DNA from: DASPJL01 sp035628645
GTDB taxonomy: Bacteria > Bacteroidota > Bacteroidia > Cytophagales > Cyclobacteriaceae
Length of the DNA stretch: 64,000 nucleotides
Direction: 5' to 3'
Assembly (NCBI GenBank): GCA_035628645.1
Contig: DASPJL010000129.1
Location: 4,492-68,491 of the forward strand
The first letter of the stretch is position 1. Every line of letters begins with the position of its first letter. Below, piece after piece: positions 17,764 to 26,716 of the stretch. Made by a program: the position numbers and the translations under genes. The notes under the pieces were generated by a model that was not told where the DNA came from, searched no databases, and worked only from the letters and a program-made list of their open reading frames with translations.

Positions 17764-18110
17764 TACTTAAAAACTAGTTGGATAAGAGTATTCTCTGAGG
17801 TTTTAGAAGGAGTTCCGGTTATTTAAAATTCAAATCATATTATTCTGAACATATATATAAATCAAGATCTGAATTTTAACATAAATTCTCTCTATTGTAA
17901 GAACTTAACCACCTCCTCAATATAGAAACCTTGAGCATTAAGACTTAAAATGGACGAGAAATAAACTTATCATCTTTAAAACGATCTGATTATTATAAGG
18001 ATGTGTTTTATAAGTATTTCTTTTAACAAATACTCAATATTTTCTCGTTAGTCTTGAGTGGAGTACCCTTTTTTTCTTGTTTTTTAGCGTTTTAGCAGGA
18101 CAAACGACAT
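17764..18110. other. Gene-free AT-rich interval
   Basis: No ORF of note, RNA or strong hairpin is seen between the anti-sigma-like gene and the NUDIX gene. It probably holds the promoter of the former. Confidence 0.4.
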
Positions 18111-18572
18111 TCAATAGCCTTTGATACTTTTCAATCTCTCAATGAAAACTTTTTGAGCCTCATTTATTTTTCTTACAGCTTCAGGTATTTCAAAGAAACC
18201 AGCTTTGTCTATTTCAGGGAAATCTTGCCATTTTCCCGATTTTGGCGGCCACTCTAAAGTAAAATTATTGCTGATAACAGTTACTGTTTCCAGCGAAGTT
18301 TCAAACCCCCAGGCATGGACAATTTTTCCACTTTTTAATTTGGTAAAGCCCAAATCCACATAAGGAGGGGAAGGCTTTATTCCTGTTTCTTCTTCAAATT
18401 CCCGCTGAGCCGTTAAAAGTAATTCTTCATCAGGCTCTTGCAGACCTTTAGGAATAGTCCAGAATCCTAAATCTTTATTTCTAAAGAACGGACCTCCCGG
18501 ATGAACCAGAAATACCTCCGAAACACCATTCCGGTTTCTAAACATTAACAATCCTGCAGAAATTTGGGGCAA
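18111..18572 (-). CDS. NUDIX hydrolase
   Basis: A 153-residue hydrolase with a complete NUDIX box: G-x5-E-x7-REFEEETGI at about residues 43-65 (starts GLQEPDEE, ends REFEEETGI). The residues around it (FWTIPKG, EWPPKSGKWQDFPEID) match the diadenosine-polyphosphate or ADP-ribose-type NUDIX proteins found in many bacteria; the substrate is not decidable. The start is TTG at 18572: an in-frame TAA lies two codons upstream, and the next ATG would remove part of the first beta strand (ISAGLLMFR). Single gene. Confidence 0.88.
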   Translation of the reverse strand: MPQISAGLLMFRNRNGVSEVFLVHPGGPFFRNKDLGFWTIPKGLQEPDEELLLTAQREFEEETGIKPSPPYVDLGFTKLKSGKIVHAWGFETSLETVTVISNNFTLEWPPKSGKWQDFPEIDKAGFFEIPEAVRKINEAQKVFIERLKSIKGY

Positions 18573-18714
18573 GGCTTACTTTTTTAGGTTAACAACTTCT
18601 TATATATAATTTAAACTACAGAAAGCGAAAGTAGTTAAGTTAGTGGTTATCAACAATCATAACAATCATCCCTAAAGTCATGGAATAAAAATAAAACAAA
18701 TATTGAATTTTGAT

Positions 18715-18745
18715 TTTGTATGAAAAAGAATATTTGCTTTCTTTG
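18715..18745 (+). promoter_or_regulatory. Putative promoter of tRNA-Arg
   Basis: TTTG (18715-18718) and TTTCTTTG (18738-18745, one mismatch to TAnnTTTG) have the same 19-bp spacing as the tRNA-Asp promoter. The tRNA begins 23 bp after the -7 box. Confidence 0.45.
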
Positions 18746-18767
18746 CAACTCGATTTTTTAGATGATC

Positions 18768-18841
18768 GGTTCCGTAGCTCAGCTGGATAGAGCAACTGCC
18801 TTCTAAGCAGTAGGTCATTGGTTCGAATCCAATCGGAATCA
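18768..18841 (+). tRNA. tRNA-Arg (TCT)
   Basis: A complete cloverleaf. The acceptor stem GGTTCCG pairs with CGGAATC (one G-U). The D-loop is AGCTCAGCTGGATAGAGC. The anticodon arm ACTGC-CTTCTAA-GCAGT has anticodon TCT at 18802-18804. The T-arm contains GGTTCGAATCC, with discriminator A. It reads AGA (and AGG) codons. A terminator follows. Confidence 0.97.
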
Positions 18842-18858
18842 CTTTTTAGCAATAAGCG

Positions 18859-18889
18859 GCCTTGAGTATCAACTACTTAAGGCTTTTTT
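18859..18889 (+). terminator. Rho-independent terminator after tRNA-Arg
   Basis: GCCTTGAGTA (18859-18868) pairs with TACTTAAGGC (18874-18883) with one G-U pair, followed by six T residues. Confidence 0.85.
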
Positions 18890-18937
18890 GTTTAACAGAT
18901 TAAATTAGAAATATTGAATTAAGCTAGCTTCAGAAAA

Positions 18938-19339
18938 CTAAAGCGCCAAAACCTTCTTACACTCTTCTTTTATTTTTTTCTTGGTCAATGGCTTAATCAG
19001 ATATCCGTCACATCCTATAAGTTTTGCTTTATTATAATCTCTCTCAGAAACAGAAGAAGTTAAAACAATCACTTTAATGTCTTTTGTAAATTCAAATGGC
19101 AGTTTATGAAATTTGGTCAAAAACTCAAAACCATCCATAATGGGCATATTCAAATCTAAAAAAATGATGTCGGGTGGCAAATCCAATTGATTTAGAATCC
19201 TAAGGTAATTCATACCTTCATAGCCATTAAACATAATTTTAATACTCTCCGTAAGACTCAAATCCTCTATTAGCTTTTTATTGACCAGATTTTCAATCGG
19301 GTCATCATCAATCAATATAACTGATTTACAATGCTTCAT
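18938..19339 (-). CDS. Single-domain response regulator
   Basis: A 133-residue CheY-like receiver only, with no output domain. The acidic pocket is IDDDP (residues 10-14), the phospho-acceptor is Asp62 in IIFLDLNMPIMDG, the switch Thr lies in IVLTSSVS, and the conserved Lys in GYLIKPLTKKKI. Such proteins act by protein contact or phosphorelay. The kinase at 19978-20745 on the same strand is the likely partner, though a small plus-strand ORF lies between. Confidence 0.92.
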   Translation of the reverse strand: MKHCKSVILIDDDPIENLVNKKLIEDLSLTESIKIMFNGYEGMNYLRILNQLDLPPDIIFLDLNMPIMDGFEFLTKFHKLPFEFTKDIKVIVLTSSVSERDYNKAKLIGCDGYLIKPLTKKKIKEECKKVLAL

Positions 19340-19618
19340 ATTGATAACTTAAAAGAAAGCGCAATTTATTTTTTATTTCAGTTTAAATTCCCGCTAAATC
19401 GTTTTGCTTTCTTACTTGAGATGTATTTTGGACGTAATGCTTCCAAATATTCTTTTTCTAAAAAAGATCATAGTCTTTATAAAAAGTTTTTACAAAATCG
19501 CAAGATTAGTTTACTATAAATTAAAAACTAAAAGTACATCTGGTAACGGCTTTCTGATAGAAGAAAAGGTTACTTATTAGTTCTACATAGAATAGATTGC
19601 AAGACAAACGTATATTCT

Positions 19619-19936
19619 ATGATTGAATTAGCTCCTGGAATATTTTTACATGCCTTTCAAAATTCTTCTGATGCTAAGTCGCAGCTTGATGAGGAAACAA
19701 AAGATGATTCTGAAATCGTTTTTAAAGGAGAACTTTCTCTTTTAATGGAATTAGCATCAAGATATGTGATGTCTATCGGCTCGGGTCGGTATAAAGATTA
19801 TTTCTATAACTCTACAGGATTTTCCGCTCCTACAATGTCTTTACAATCTGCAATCTGGGCAACGGAGTCCATTTTAAACCCTCAAAATCCGCTATCATAT
19901 TTTATAATATTAAAGAAAATAAAAACATTGACTTAA
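19619..19936 (+). CDS. Hypothetical 105-residue protein
   Basis: A soluble ORF starting MIELAPGIFLHAFQNSSDAK and ending LSYFIILKKIKTLT, between the response regulator and the histidine kinase but on the opposite strand. The codon pattern looks coding and the product is of mixed composition, with no signal peptide. I do not recognise a family. An ATG start is used. It could be a fragment of a longer gene. Confidence 0.45.
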   Translation: MIELAPGIFLHAFQNSSDAKSQLDEETKDDSEIVFKGELSLLMELASRYVMSIGSGRYKDYFYNSTGFSAPTMSLQSAIWATESILNPQNPLSYFIILKKIKTLT

Positions 19937-19977
19937 TGATGCAATTAAAAATTTAAAGTAAAGGATTTCTCGTTTGA

Positions 19978-20745
19978 CTAGCCTTTTAAATACAATTTAA
20001 ACACAGTTCCCTTCCCTAGTTCGCTTTCCACCTCAATTTTGCCTTCTGCATTATCTACAATTCTTTTTACAAGCGCCAATCCTACCCCTTTTCCTTCGAT
20101 ATTATTTACAAGTCTTTTGTACATTAAAAAGATCTTATACTTATCTTCCTCACTTATTCCCATCCCATTATCCGATACTTTTAATAACAACGTATTATTT
20201 CTTAGTTTTTCCGAAGTCACATTAATCACAGGACTTCTATCCTTTGCTCTATACTTAATTGAATTTGAAATCAGATTATAGAGGATACTTCTTAAATTCT
20301 TTTTTGAAAAATGAATGGCAGGCGCTTTTGAAAAGTCTTCAATAATTTCAGTATCTGATTCTTTTATTTGTACCTGGAGATCATACTTTACCTCCTTCAT
20401 TAATTCCCCAAATGCTATTGAACAATAATCCCCTGTTTCATTTGCATTACCCAGTTCTGCAAGGTCTTCAACCCTCGTTTTTAAATTATTCAGGGCGCTG
20501 TTAATATGATCGAGCAAAGCCTCCTGATCCCATTCTTTAGGAATAGAAAGGACTAAGGCTTCAATAAGTCCTCTCAAATGATTGATGGGCGATTTTAGAT
20601 CATGAGAAACCGCATGCACGAAATTATTTAAATCGTTATTCAGACAAATAAACTTTTCATGTTCCTCTTCAAGATGCTTCAGCTTTTTGATAAGTTCTTT
20701 CTTTGTTTTATTTAATTCACTTACATCTTTTAAGACTTCATTCAT
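19978..20745 (-). CDS. Cytoplasmic sensor-less histidine kinase
   Basis: A 255-residue kinase: an N-terminal coiled coil (1-40), a HisKA dimerisation domain with phospho-acceptor His48 in AVSHDLKSPINHL, and a HATPase_c domain with N box (LYNLISNSIKYR), G1 box (VSDNGMGIS) and G2 box (GKGVGLALVKRIV). There is no PAS, GAF or TM region, so its signal must come through a partner. Together with the single-domain receiver about 640 bp downstream it may form a small phosphorelay; that pairing is inferred from proximity. Confidence 0.9.
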   Translation of the reverse strand: MNEVLKDVSELNKTKKELIKKLKHLEEEHEKFICLNNDLNNFVHAVSHDLKSPINHLRGLIEALVLSIPKEWDQEALLDHINSALNNLKTRVEDLAELGNANETGDYCSIAFGELMKEVKYDLQVQIKESDTEIIEDFSKAPAIHFSKKNLRSILYNLISNSIKYRAKDRSPVINVTSEKLRNNTLLLKVSDNGMGISEEDKYKIFLMYKRLVNNIEGKGVGLALVKRIVDNAEGKIEVESELGKGTVFKLYLKG

Positions 20746-20877
20746 GCTTATTGTTTTTTTTCTTTTTACGACAAAAATAAATTAGAGTAGAAAAACAACC
20801 AGGTTATTATTATCCTTTTATTTCGGGCGATTAAAGGGCTTGCATTTGTCCATTTATTTATACTATTTTATCAATTT

Positions 20878-21522
20878 ATGAAAGTATACGGATTTAGTGG
20901 CTTGGGAGCCGATGAAAGGGTGTATTATCTTTTGAATGAGAAACTCATAACAGAAATAATTCCCGTTGCATGGATTCCCCCTTTTGAAAAGGAATCGATT
21001 GAAGAATACGCTTTGAGGCTTTCGAAAAAAATAGAAAAATCAGAGGAAGTTATTTTGGTCGGAGTATCCTTTGGAGGAATTATTGCGATAGAAATAGCCA
21101 AACTCATAACTCCTCATAAAGTAATCCTAATTAGTTCGGCAGTTACTCTTCAGGAAATCCCATGGTATTTCCGAATGATGGGATTGTCAAAAATCAACAA
21201 AATTATTCCTCCAAAATTCATTCTTCCCCCCGCCTTTATAAACAATTGGGTTTTTTCCATTAAAAAGAATGAGTATAAAGCGATGCTAAAAGATATTCTG
21301 GAAAGCACTGACAAAACCTTTGCAAAGTGGGCCATAAACCAGATAGCCAACTGGAAAAATATAGAAGAACCCAGGAATGTTATTCGAATTCATGGCACAA
21401 GAGATAGATTATTGCCTGCAACGAATAAGACCAATATTAAAATAAATAACGCGGGCCATTTTATGGTTATTGAAAATGCCGAGGAAATTGCAGCTATTAT
21501 TAATAAGGAACTTAAAGATTAA
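20878..21522 (+). CDS. Alpha/beta hydrolase
   Basis: A 214-residue small alpha/beta-fold hydrolase. The nucleophile elbow is VGVSFGGI (GxSxG, Ser about 64), the acid is probably in HGTRDRLLP and the catalytic His in NNAGHFMVIENAEE, giving a full triad. There is no signal peptide. The substrate is unknown; it could be an esterase or thioesterase. It is divergent from the kinase and stands alone. Confidence 0.85.
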   Translation: MKVYGFSGLGADERVYYLLNEKLITEIIPVAWIPPFEKESIEEYALRLSKKIEKSEEVILVGVSFGGIIAIEIAKLITPHKVILISSAVTLQEIPWYFRMMGLSKINKIIPPKFILPPAFINNWVFSIKKNEYKAMLKDILESTDKTFAKWAINQIANWKNIEEPRNVIRIHGTRDRLLPATNKTNIKINNAGHFMVIENAEEIAAIINKELKD

Positions 21523-21800
21523 AATTTACTATTCAAAACCAGGTAACGATCAGAATCTTAGGTTAACTTCTTTTAAATATTACAAATTCAAATTTTCTCC
21601 CATTTCTATTATCCATCTGCATTTAGGTATTCCTCTCCTCTGAATGAATAGTCAGTTGTAAATTTTAAAACAATCTTTTTATGTAAAATGGCTGAAACTT
21701 TTAAACAAAACTTACTTTAGAACCGAGGAAATTTAAAATAAAAAGGAATTAATATTCACAAGATGCTGTATTTTTAACAACCATTTAGAATAATAAAATT

Positions 21801-21947
21801 ATGGATGTGAAAGCCTTCAAAAAAAATTATCCTTGTGATACAACATATAAGGACGTAAAAGAAAAAATTCAAAAACTGGAAAAATCTATAAAGTTTTTTC
21901 AACAATTCCAGGCAACTATCATTTTAACCAAAGAAAGGTATAATTAG
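21801..21947 (+). CDS. Small 48-residue protein followed by a strong terminator
   Basis: A short ORF, MDVKAFKKNYPCDTTYKDVK onward to ILTKERYN, Lys-rich and probably helical after residue 16. Support comes from an ATG start with an A-rich leader and a perfect 13-bp terminator stem beginning 14 bp after the stop. It is the only coding candidate in the 21523-22051 interval. No known family; it could be a small regulator or a chance ORF in front of the terminator. Confidence 0.45.
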   Translation: MDVKAFKKNYPCDTTYKDVKEKIQKLEKSIKFFQQFQATIILTKERYN

Positions 21948-21961
21948 ATTCTAATTTTGTT

Positions 21962-22012
21962 AAATGCTGATTTAATTTAAGAGATTAAACCTCTACTAAA
22001 TCAGCATTTTAT
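21962..22012. terminator. Strong hairpin terminator
   Basis: AAATGCTGATTTA (21962-21974) pairs perfectly with TAAATCAGCATTT (21997-22009), with an inner AGAG/CTCT stem. It can serve the small plus-strand ORF and the minus-strand histidine kinase ending at 22052. Confidence 0.8.
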
Positions 22013-22051
22013 ACACAAATTTGCTATTTCAATATTGTCAAAACCATTTCT

Positions 22052-23479
22052 TTACTCCACAGTCTGGCCAGACTGAGCTCTTAAAGAGACAGGAAGTACA
22101 AATGTAAAACAAGATCCTTTACCTACTACACTGGTTACCAATATTTCACCTCCTTGTTTTTCAATAAAATCTTTACAGAGAATTAATCCTAAACCAGATC
22201 CTATTTCATTTTTTGTACCAGGAGTAGTTACCTTCTTGTCGATTTGAAACAAATTATTCATTACTTCATTCGTCATTCCTACACCGGTGTCTTTGATACT
22301 GACTTCAAAATGCTCCCCTTTCTCCGTTAAACCATCGCTCATTTTAGCATCAATCTCAACTTTTCCATTTGAGTTGGTAAATTTTATGGCATTGGATATA
22401 AGATTCCTGATTACTGTATCTAACATTTCTCTGTCAGCAATAACAGTAAATTCAACGGATACATGATTTAATAAAGAGATATTTTTTTCTTCAGCTAGGA
22501 CGTCTAAAAGCTCTATATTTTCCTGGACTACCAAATAAAGATTAACCCTAACCGGGTTATATGTAATTTGATTAACCTGGCTTTTTGACCAGGTTAACAG
22601 GTTTTCAAGCAGTTTAAATGTTTTTTTTAGTCTGGCATTTAATAATTGGTTTATCCTTGGTTTCTCTTCGGGGGTAAGATCATTATCGATTAACAAGTCA
22701 GACGCACTCAGGGTTGAAGTTATTAAACCTCTCAAATCATGTGAGATGATTGAAAAAAATTTATCTTTTGCAGCATTGGCTATATTTAGATCATCCGCAT
22801 ATTTGATCAGCTTTTCATAGTTACTCTCAATTTCTTTTTTTTGAACCTCAATGAGACGGCTTTGTCGATATCGGATCATATTAACCTTCCAAAGGATAAG
22901 GGAAAGAATAAATCCTATACCAACAGCTACCAACGCATCCAACCTGTTAGAAAGAAGTACGGCCTGGTTATGCTGCGTAAATGACAATGCTATATAAATA
23001 ATAATAAATGATATTAAAAAATACAAAAAAGCCAAAAACGGCCTTACAAGAATTACTAAAGCAGTAATGGTACATGATAAAATAAATGGAGCAATGGAAG
23101 GCGTAACTAATTGATCTGTCATCGCAGTCGCAACTCCCGCTAAAGTAACAACCAGAAAGGTGATATTATTTAAAATGACAGCTGGTAGACCCGGCTTCTT
23201 TTGTTTTTTTAATATGTAGGTGAAGATTCCCCCAATAACCAAAATAATACAGAGTATAGAGTGAATAAGGATGATACGCGATTTCCAGGTATGTTCAACT
23301 GAAGAGCCGGCATCAAGAGAAATGTAATACCAGAGAACAAGAATAAAAATGACCGGCGTGGCAACTATTGCTAAATAAAAAATTCGATCCAGATTATTCT
23401 TTTTTATTTCATTTTCAATAATGAGTTGATCAATCTCAGTATTACTAAATGTTTCCTTTATTTGATTAAGAAACCTCAT
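22052..23479 (-). CDS. Membrane sensor histidine kinase
   Basis: I chose the start at MRFLNQIKETF (23479) over the longer frame to 23554, whose extra 25 residues look like translated leader. About six TM helices (residues 33-200) form a membrane sensor without an evident periplasmic domain. A short coiled coil follows, then HisKA with the His in SIISHDLRGLITS (about 245) and HATPase_c with N box RNLISNAIKFTNS, G1 DTGVGMTN and G2 GSGLGLILCKDFIEKQGG. The type (7TM-like sensor kinase) is common in Bacteroidota. No receiver is adjacent, so it is an orphan kinase. The signal is unknown. Confidence 0.9.
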   Translation of the reverse strand: MRFLNQIKETFSNTEIDQLIIENEIKKNNLDRIFYLAIVATPVIFILVLWYYISLDAGSSVEHTWKSRIILIHSILCIILVIGGIFTYILKKQKKPGLPAVILNNITFLVVTLAGVATAMTDQLVTPSIAPFILSCTITALVILVRPFLAFLYFLISFIIIYIALSFTQHNQAVLLSNRLDALVAVGIGFILSLILWKVNMIRYRQSRLIEVQKKEIESNYEKLIKYADDLNIANAAKDKFFSIISHDLRGLITSTLSASDLLIDNDLTPEEKPRINQLLNARLKKTFKLLENLLTWSKSQVNQITYNPVRVNLYLVVQENIELLDVLAEEKNISLLNHVSVEFTVIADREMLDTVIRNLISNAIKFTNSNGKVEIDAKMSDGLTEKGEHFEVSIKDTGVGMTNEVMNNLFQIDKKVTTPGTKNEIGSGLGLILCKDFIEKQGGEILVTSVVGKGSCFTFVLPVSLRAQSGQTVE

Positions 23480-23875
23480 AAAATTCTTTATAACAAAATT
23501 TTCTATTAAATATATTAATTCAATCTTGTTAACAATCGTGTATTTTTTACACAATAAAACTTTGAGGGTAAGAAATCCTTCTTAATTTCAGCAAACTGAT
23601 TCAAAAAGTATTATTATTAAATTATCGCATTTATAATATCTATACTTTTCTCCTTCCGTTCACTCGTTTTGAAGAGAATAAATTGAAATATTGCCACACA
23701 TGACTAGTGTAACATTTGCAATATCAATGCTTTATCTAATGAAGAAACAATAATAATCTTTCCATGTGTTTCTATCTATAGATTGGCATTTAGCACAAAA
23801 AAACTACCATGCAGGTTTTAAGTTCCGCATGGTAGTTTTGATCTTTTCTAAAGTCTGTTTGATAATTTCTTAACC
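23480..23875. other. Intergenic interval with a terminator
   Basis: AT-rich, without ORFs of note. It carries the hairpin at 23801-23838 described separately and presumably the kinase promoter. Confidence 0.4.
23801..23838 (-). terminator. Terminator after the outer-membrane protein gene
   Basis: AAACTACCATGC (23801-23812) pairs with GCATGGTAGTTT (23827-23838), a perfect 12-bp stem with A and T runs at the ends, about 40 bp past the stop at 23876. Confidence 0.8.
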
Positions 23876-24529
23876 TTATAAATATACCTGCAATCCAATA
23901 TTAAAGTAAAATCCTCCTGTAGTTTCTTTTGTCCTGTATTCATCACCATCATCCTTATGTGATGCTCTTTGAATACGGTATTGCAGTAATCCTTCCAATC
24001 CTACTTTGTCTGAAATAAAGTATGAATATCCGGGACCGATACCTAGTTGAGAAAGGCGGTGCATCGGATTTTTTTCCATTATTACATCGCCATTATCCAA
24101 TTCGCTTGATTTGGATTGCTGGACACCCAGTAAGGTATTTAACTCCCCAAATACAGCGCCTTTTTCTCCTATAGGATAATAATATCTTACCCACGGTCCA
24201 ATAGCCAAACTTACTGAACTACTTTTCATATTTTCCGCATTTCCACCGCCCAGCTGGTATCCATCTTTTAATGAACTCGCGTAAGATTGAATGGTGACCA
24301 TTCCACCTACTGCCAGTTGATCAATAATAAAAAGCCCGGCATTAGGATTAAGGTAGAAGCCATAATTTCTCCATCCATCGGCAGTAATACTTCCTACTTT
24401 AGTTTTTTCTTTGGAAAAGCTGAATCCTGCATTTCCACCCAGCATTTTTGTTCCAGCTTCCGTTTGAGCATGGGATGAAAAAACAAAAGAAGAAAACACA
24501 ATTGCAATTACTAATAAATTCTTTTTCAT
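23876..24529 (-). CDS. Outer-membrane beta-barrel protein (OmpX/OmpW-like size)
   Basis: A 217-residue protein with a signal peptide (ends FSSHAQ) and about eight amphipathic strands typical of a small porin-like barrel. Examples are GGNAGFSFSKEK, YGFYLNPNAGLFIIDQLAVG, GPWVRYYYPIGEKGAVFGEL, GIGPGYSYFISDKVGLEGLL, and the terminal GFYFNIGLQVYL with the C-terminal aromatic/hydrophobic strand. It belongs to the outer-membrane beta-barrel (OMP_b-brl) group of Bacteroidota. No specific substrate is suggested. Single gene with its own terminator. Confidence 0.85.
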   Translation of the reverse strand: MKKNLLVIAIVFSSFVFSSHAQTEAGTKMLGGNAGFSFSKEKTKVGSITADGWRNYGFYLNPNAGLFIIDQLAVGGMVTIQSYASSLKDGYQLGGGNAENMKSSSVSLAIGPWVRYYYPIGEKGAVFGELNTLLGVQQSKSSELDNGDVIMEKNPMHRLSQLGIGPGYSYFISDKVGLEGLLQYRIQRASHKDDGDEYRTKETTGGFYFNIGLQVYL

Positions 24530-24767
24530 AGTTGATTTGGTTTAATGACCGCAAAATAAGAATTGTTTTAATATTTTATATGAAAAGGGCAGATAGAGGT
24601 AAGATTTCCTTCAAAAGTAATTTAAGCATTAATTATTCTTGTTAAAAGATTTGCTCATGCTATAAAATGTTTTGGAATTTCAATCAAAGAGTTTATTTTA
24701 AAATCAAATTACTTCGTAGATAAAATAAGACTTACATGTAATTTCTCAAGTATTAAAAGAAAACTTT

Positions 24768-25199
24768 ATGGAAACAGCCCTAATTGCAAAAAAATCAATC
24801 TTAATAAATGCTTCTTCTTCGGAAGTTTGGCTAGCCCTTATATCTCCTGAATTAATAAAAAAATATTTATTTGGCACCGAAACAACTTCCGACTGGAAAG
24901 TGGGAAGCCCTATAACTTTTCGTGGAGAATGGGAAGGTAAATTTTATGAAGATAAAGGAACAATTAAGAAAATTATACCAAATAAACTTCTTAAATATAC
25001 TTTTTGGAGTTCCATGTCCGGAAAAGAAGACAAACCTGAAAATTATGCCAATGTTATTTATGAGTTGGAATCAGAGGGAAATCAAACTTTACTTACGATA
25101 ACACAGGACAATATTGCCACCGAACAATCAAGGGAACATTCCGAAAGCAATTGGGGAATGGTTCTTAACAGTATAAAAAAACTATTGGAAGAAAAATAG
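24768..25199 (+). CDS. SRPBCC / AHSA1-domain protein
   Basis: A 143-residue START-like fold protein of the AHSA1 group (Activator of Hsp90 ATPase homologue 1-like). Marks are KKSILINASSSEVWLALISP at the N-terminus, the central GSPITFRGEWEGKFYEDKG, then LKYTFWSSMSG and the C-terminal helix NWGMVLNSIKKLLEE. These bind small hydrophobic ligands in a helix-grip cavity; the ligand is unknown. It converges on the phosphoesterase gene, with 21 bp between the stops. Confidence 0.88.
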   Translation: METALIAKKSILINASSSEVWLALISPELIKKYLFGTETTSDWKVGSPITFRGEWEGKFYEDKGTIKKIIPNKLLKYTFWSSMSGKEDKPENYANVIYELESEGNQTLLTITQDNIATEQSREHSESNWGMVLNSIKKLLEEK

Positions 25200-25220
25200 G
25201 AGGTATTTCTCTACATGTTT

Positions 25221-26495
25221 CTATGTCTTATAATCCGCTGCTTTTAATTCAATTATAGTGATTTCAGGAGGCATCCCGACTCTACCTGGAAAACCTAAAT
25301 AACCATATCCTCTATTTACATATAAGTATTGCTCTTCTTCCTGGTATAAACCTGCCCATTGTTTATAAATGTATTGAGAAGGGCTCCATTTTAGATCGCC
25401 TACCTCTACACCAAATTGCATGCCATGGGTATGTCCAGCAAAAGTAACATCAATATCAGGATATAATGGCCTCACTTGCCCATCCCAGTGGCTCGGATCA
25501 TGTGAAAGCAATAGTTTAACGGGTGTAGTCTCCGTTCCGAGATAAGCTTTTTCCATTTTGCCATACTTAGGCCATCTTCCTGTTCCCCAGTTTTCTATAC
25601 CAAGAATAGCGATTTGCTCGCCGGCCTCTTTTAAAAATCTGTGTTCATTCATTAATAACTCCCAGCCCATTTCTTTATGGGCGGCAAGGAGGTCCTTTAG
25701 GTTATCGGCCATGGCTTGCTTCGAAGGCCACTTTACATATTCTCCATAATCGTGATTCCCCAATGTAGAGTATACGCCTAAAGGAGCTTTTACCCTTTTA
25801 AAAATATCGAAGTAATCATTAAATTCACTCGCCTTGTTATTCACCAAATCTCCTGTAAAAACCACTACGTCCGGTTTTTCCTTTAACAATAAATCCACTC
25901 CTCCTTTTACAGCCGTTTTATTAAAGAAACTGCCTGAATGAATATCGGAGAGCTGAGCAATTTTTATTCCGTCAAATGCTTTGGGAAGGTTTCTCAAAGT
26001 AATTGTTTTTCGCCTGATCCTATAATCATGCGCTCCGGACAATATACCATAACCTATTCCGACAAAAGGAACAGCCGATACAATCAGTCCCGTTTTTACT
26101 AAGAACTCCGACCTGCTTATTCCTCCTTCTGAAGGAATTACAGAGGGAGTTTCTGTTGAAGTGATCCCTGATATGTTTTGATATATCCATTTTCCCAGTC
26201 TTATTAAATCATCGATAAGAAGGAACAGAACAATGAAAAGTTTAATAAAATAGTTGGAAACAATCCCTGTAATGATAAAAGTTCTGGTTTTTGGTCCCAA
26301 AGCATCAGGATCTCCAAAGTTGAACAGGAAAAACAGTCCAAGGGTCGCTAAAGTTATTGTCCAATATCCTCCGATTACTATTCTTTTAATCAAAAGGGAA
26401 GAATCCGATACAGCTATTTTTATGGCTTGAAAAACATATAAATCAATCAGAACAAATATTAAAGCTGTAATCAATATCACAATCATTTTATTCAT
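25221..26495 (-). CDS. Membrane-bound metallophosphoesterase (YaeI-like)
   Basis: A 424-residue protein. The N-terminus has about four TM helices (residues 5-160), the last close to SRSEFLVKTGLIVSAVPFVG. The phosphoesterase domain (about 170-415) has all metal motifs: DIHSG, GDLVNN, GNHDYG, and later LLLSHDPSHWD and AGHTHGMQFG. This group includes UDP-2,3-diacylglucosamine hydrolase-like and lipid-active YaeI enzymes, so an envelope phospholipid or nucleotide substrate is plausible. The active site would sit on one membrane face. Single gene. Confidence 0.9.
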   Translation of the reverse strand: MNKMIVILITALIFVLIDLYVFQAIKIAVSDSSLLIKRIVIGGYWTITLATLGLFFLFNFGDPDALGPKTRTFIITGIVSNYFIKLFIVLFLLIDDLIRLGKWIYQNISGITSTETPSVIPSEGGISRSEFLVKTGLIVSAVPFVGIGYGILSGAHDYRIRRKTITLRNLPKAFDGIKIAQLSDIHSGSFFNKTAVKGGVDLLLKEKPDVVVFTGDLVNNKASEFNDYFDIFKRVKAPLGVYSTLGNHDYGEYVKWPSKQAMADNLKDLLAAHKEMGWELLMNEHRFLKEAGEQIAILGIENWGTGRWPKYGKMEKAYLGTETTPVKLLLSHDPSHWDGQVRPLYPDIDVTFAGHTHGMQFGVEVGDLKWSPSQYIYKQWAGLYQEEEQYLYVNRGYGYLGFPGRVGMPPEITIIELKAADYKT

Positions 26496-26660
26496 TTTTT
26501 ATTATTAAAGTCGCAATGCTACGAGACGGATATAACACTTCACTTATTTTAAAATTCAGGGGAAAAAAGAAAATAATAGAGGAAGAAGGATTTCGACGAC
26601 AATTCTCTGTGAGGGGTTATTAAGAGATTATTAAAAGAAACTTCATATTGAAAAGAAATA

Positions 26661-26697
26661 AAAAAGAGAGCAGTATTTAATCCTGCTCCCCTTTTTT
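26661..26697 (-). terminator. Terminator after the RND efflux operon
   Basis: GAGCAG (26668-26673) pairs with CTGCTC (26683-26688), extended by A-rich and T-rich flanks (AAAAAGA / CCTTTTT). It lies just past the RND gene stop at 26717. Confidence 0.65.
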
Positions 26698-26716
26698 ATT
26701 TTTCAAATTTAATTCA

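Noticed and set aside
18640..18852. 70-residue minus-strand ORF starting MLKSDSDWIRTNDLLLRRQL
   Set aside because: It is the antisense translation of tRNA-Arg, a well-known false protein; the tRNA is certain.
19331..19519. 62-residue plus-strand ORF overlapping the response-regulator start
   Set aside because: It covers the probable promoter of the receiver gene, has no domain and looks like chance in AT-rich DNA.
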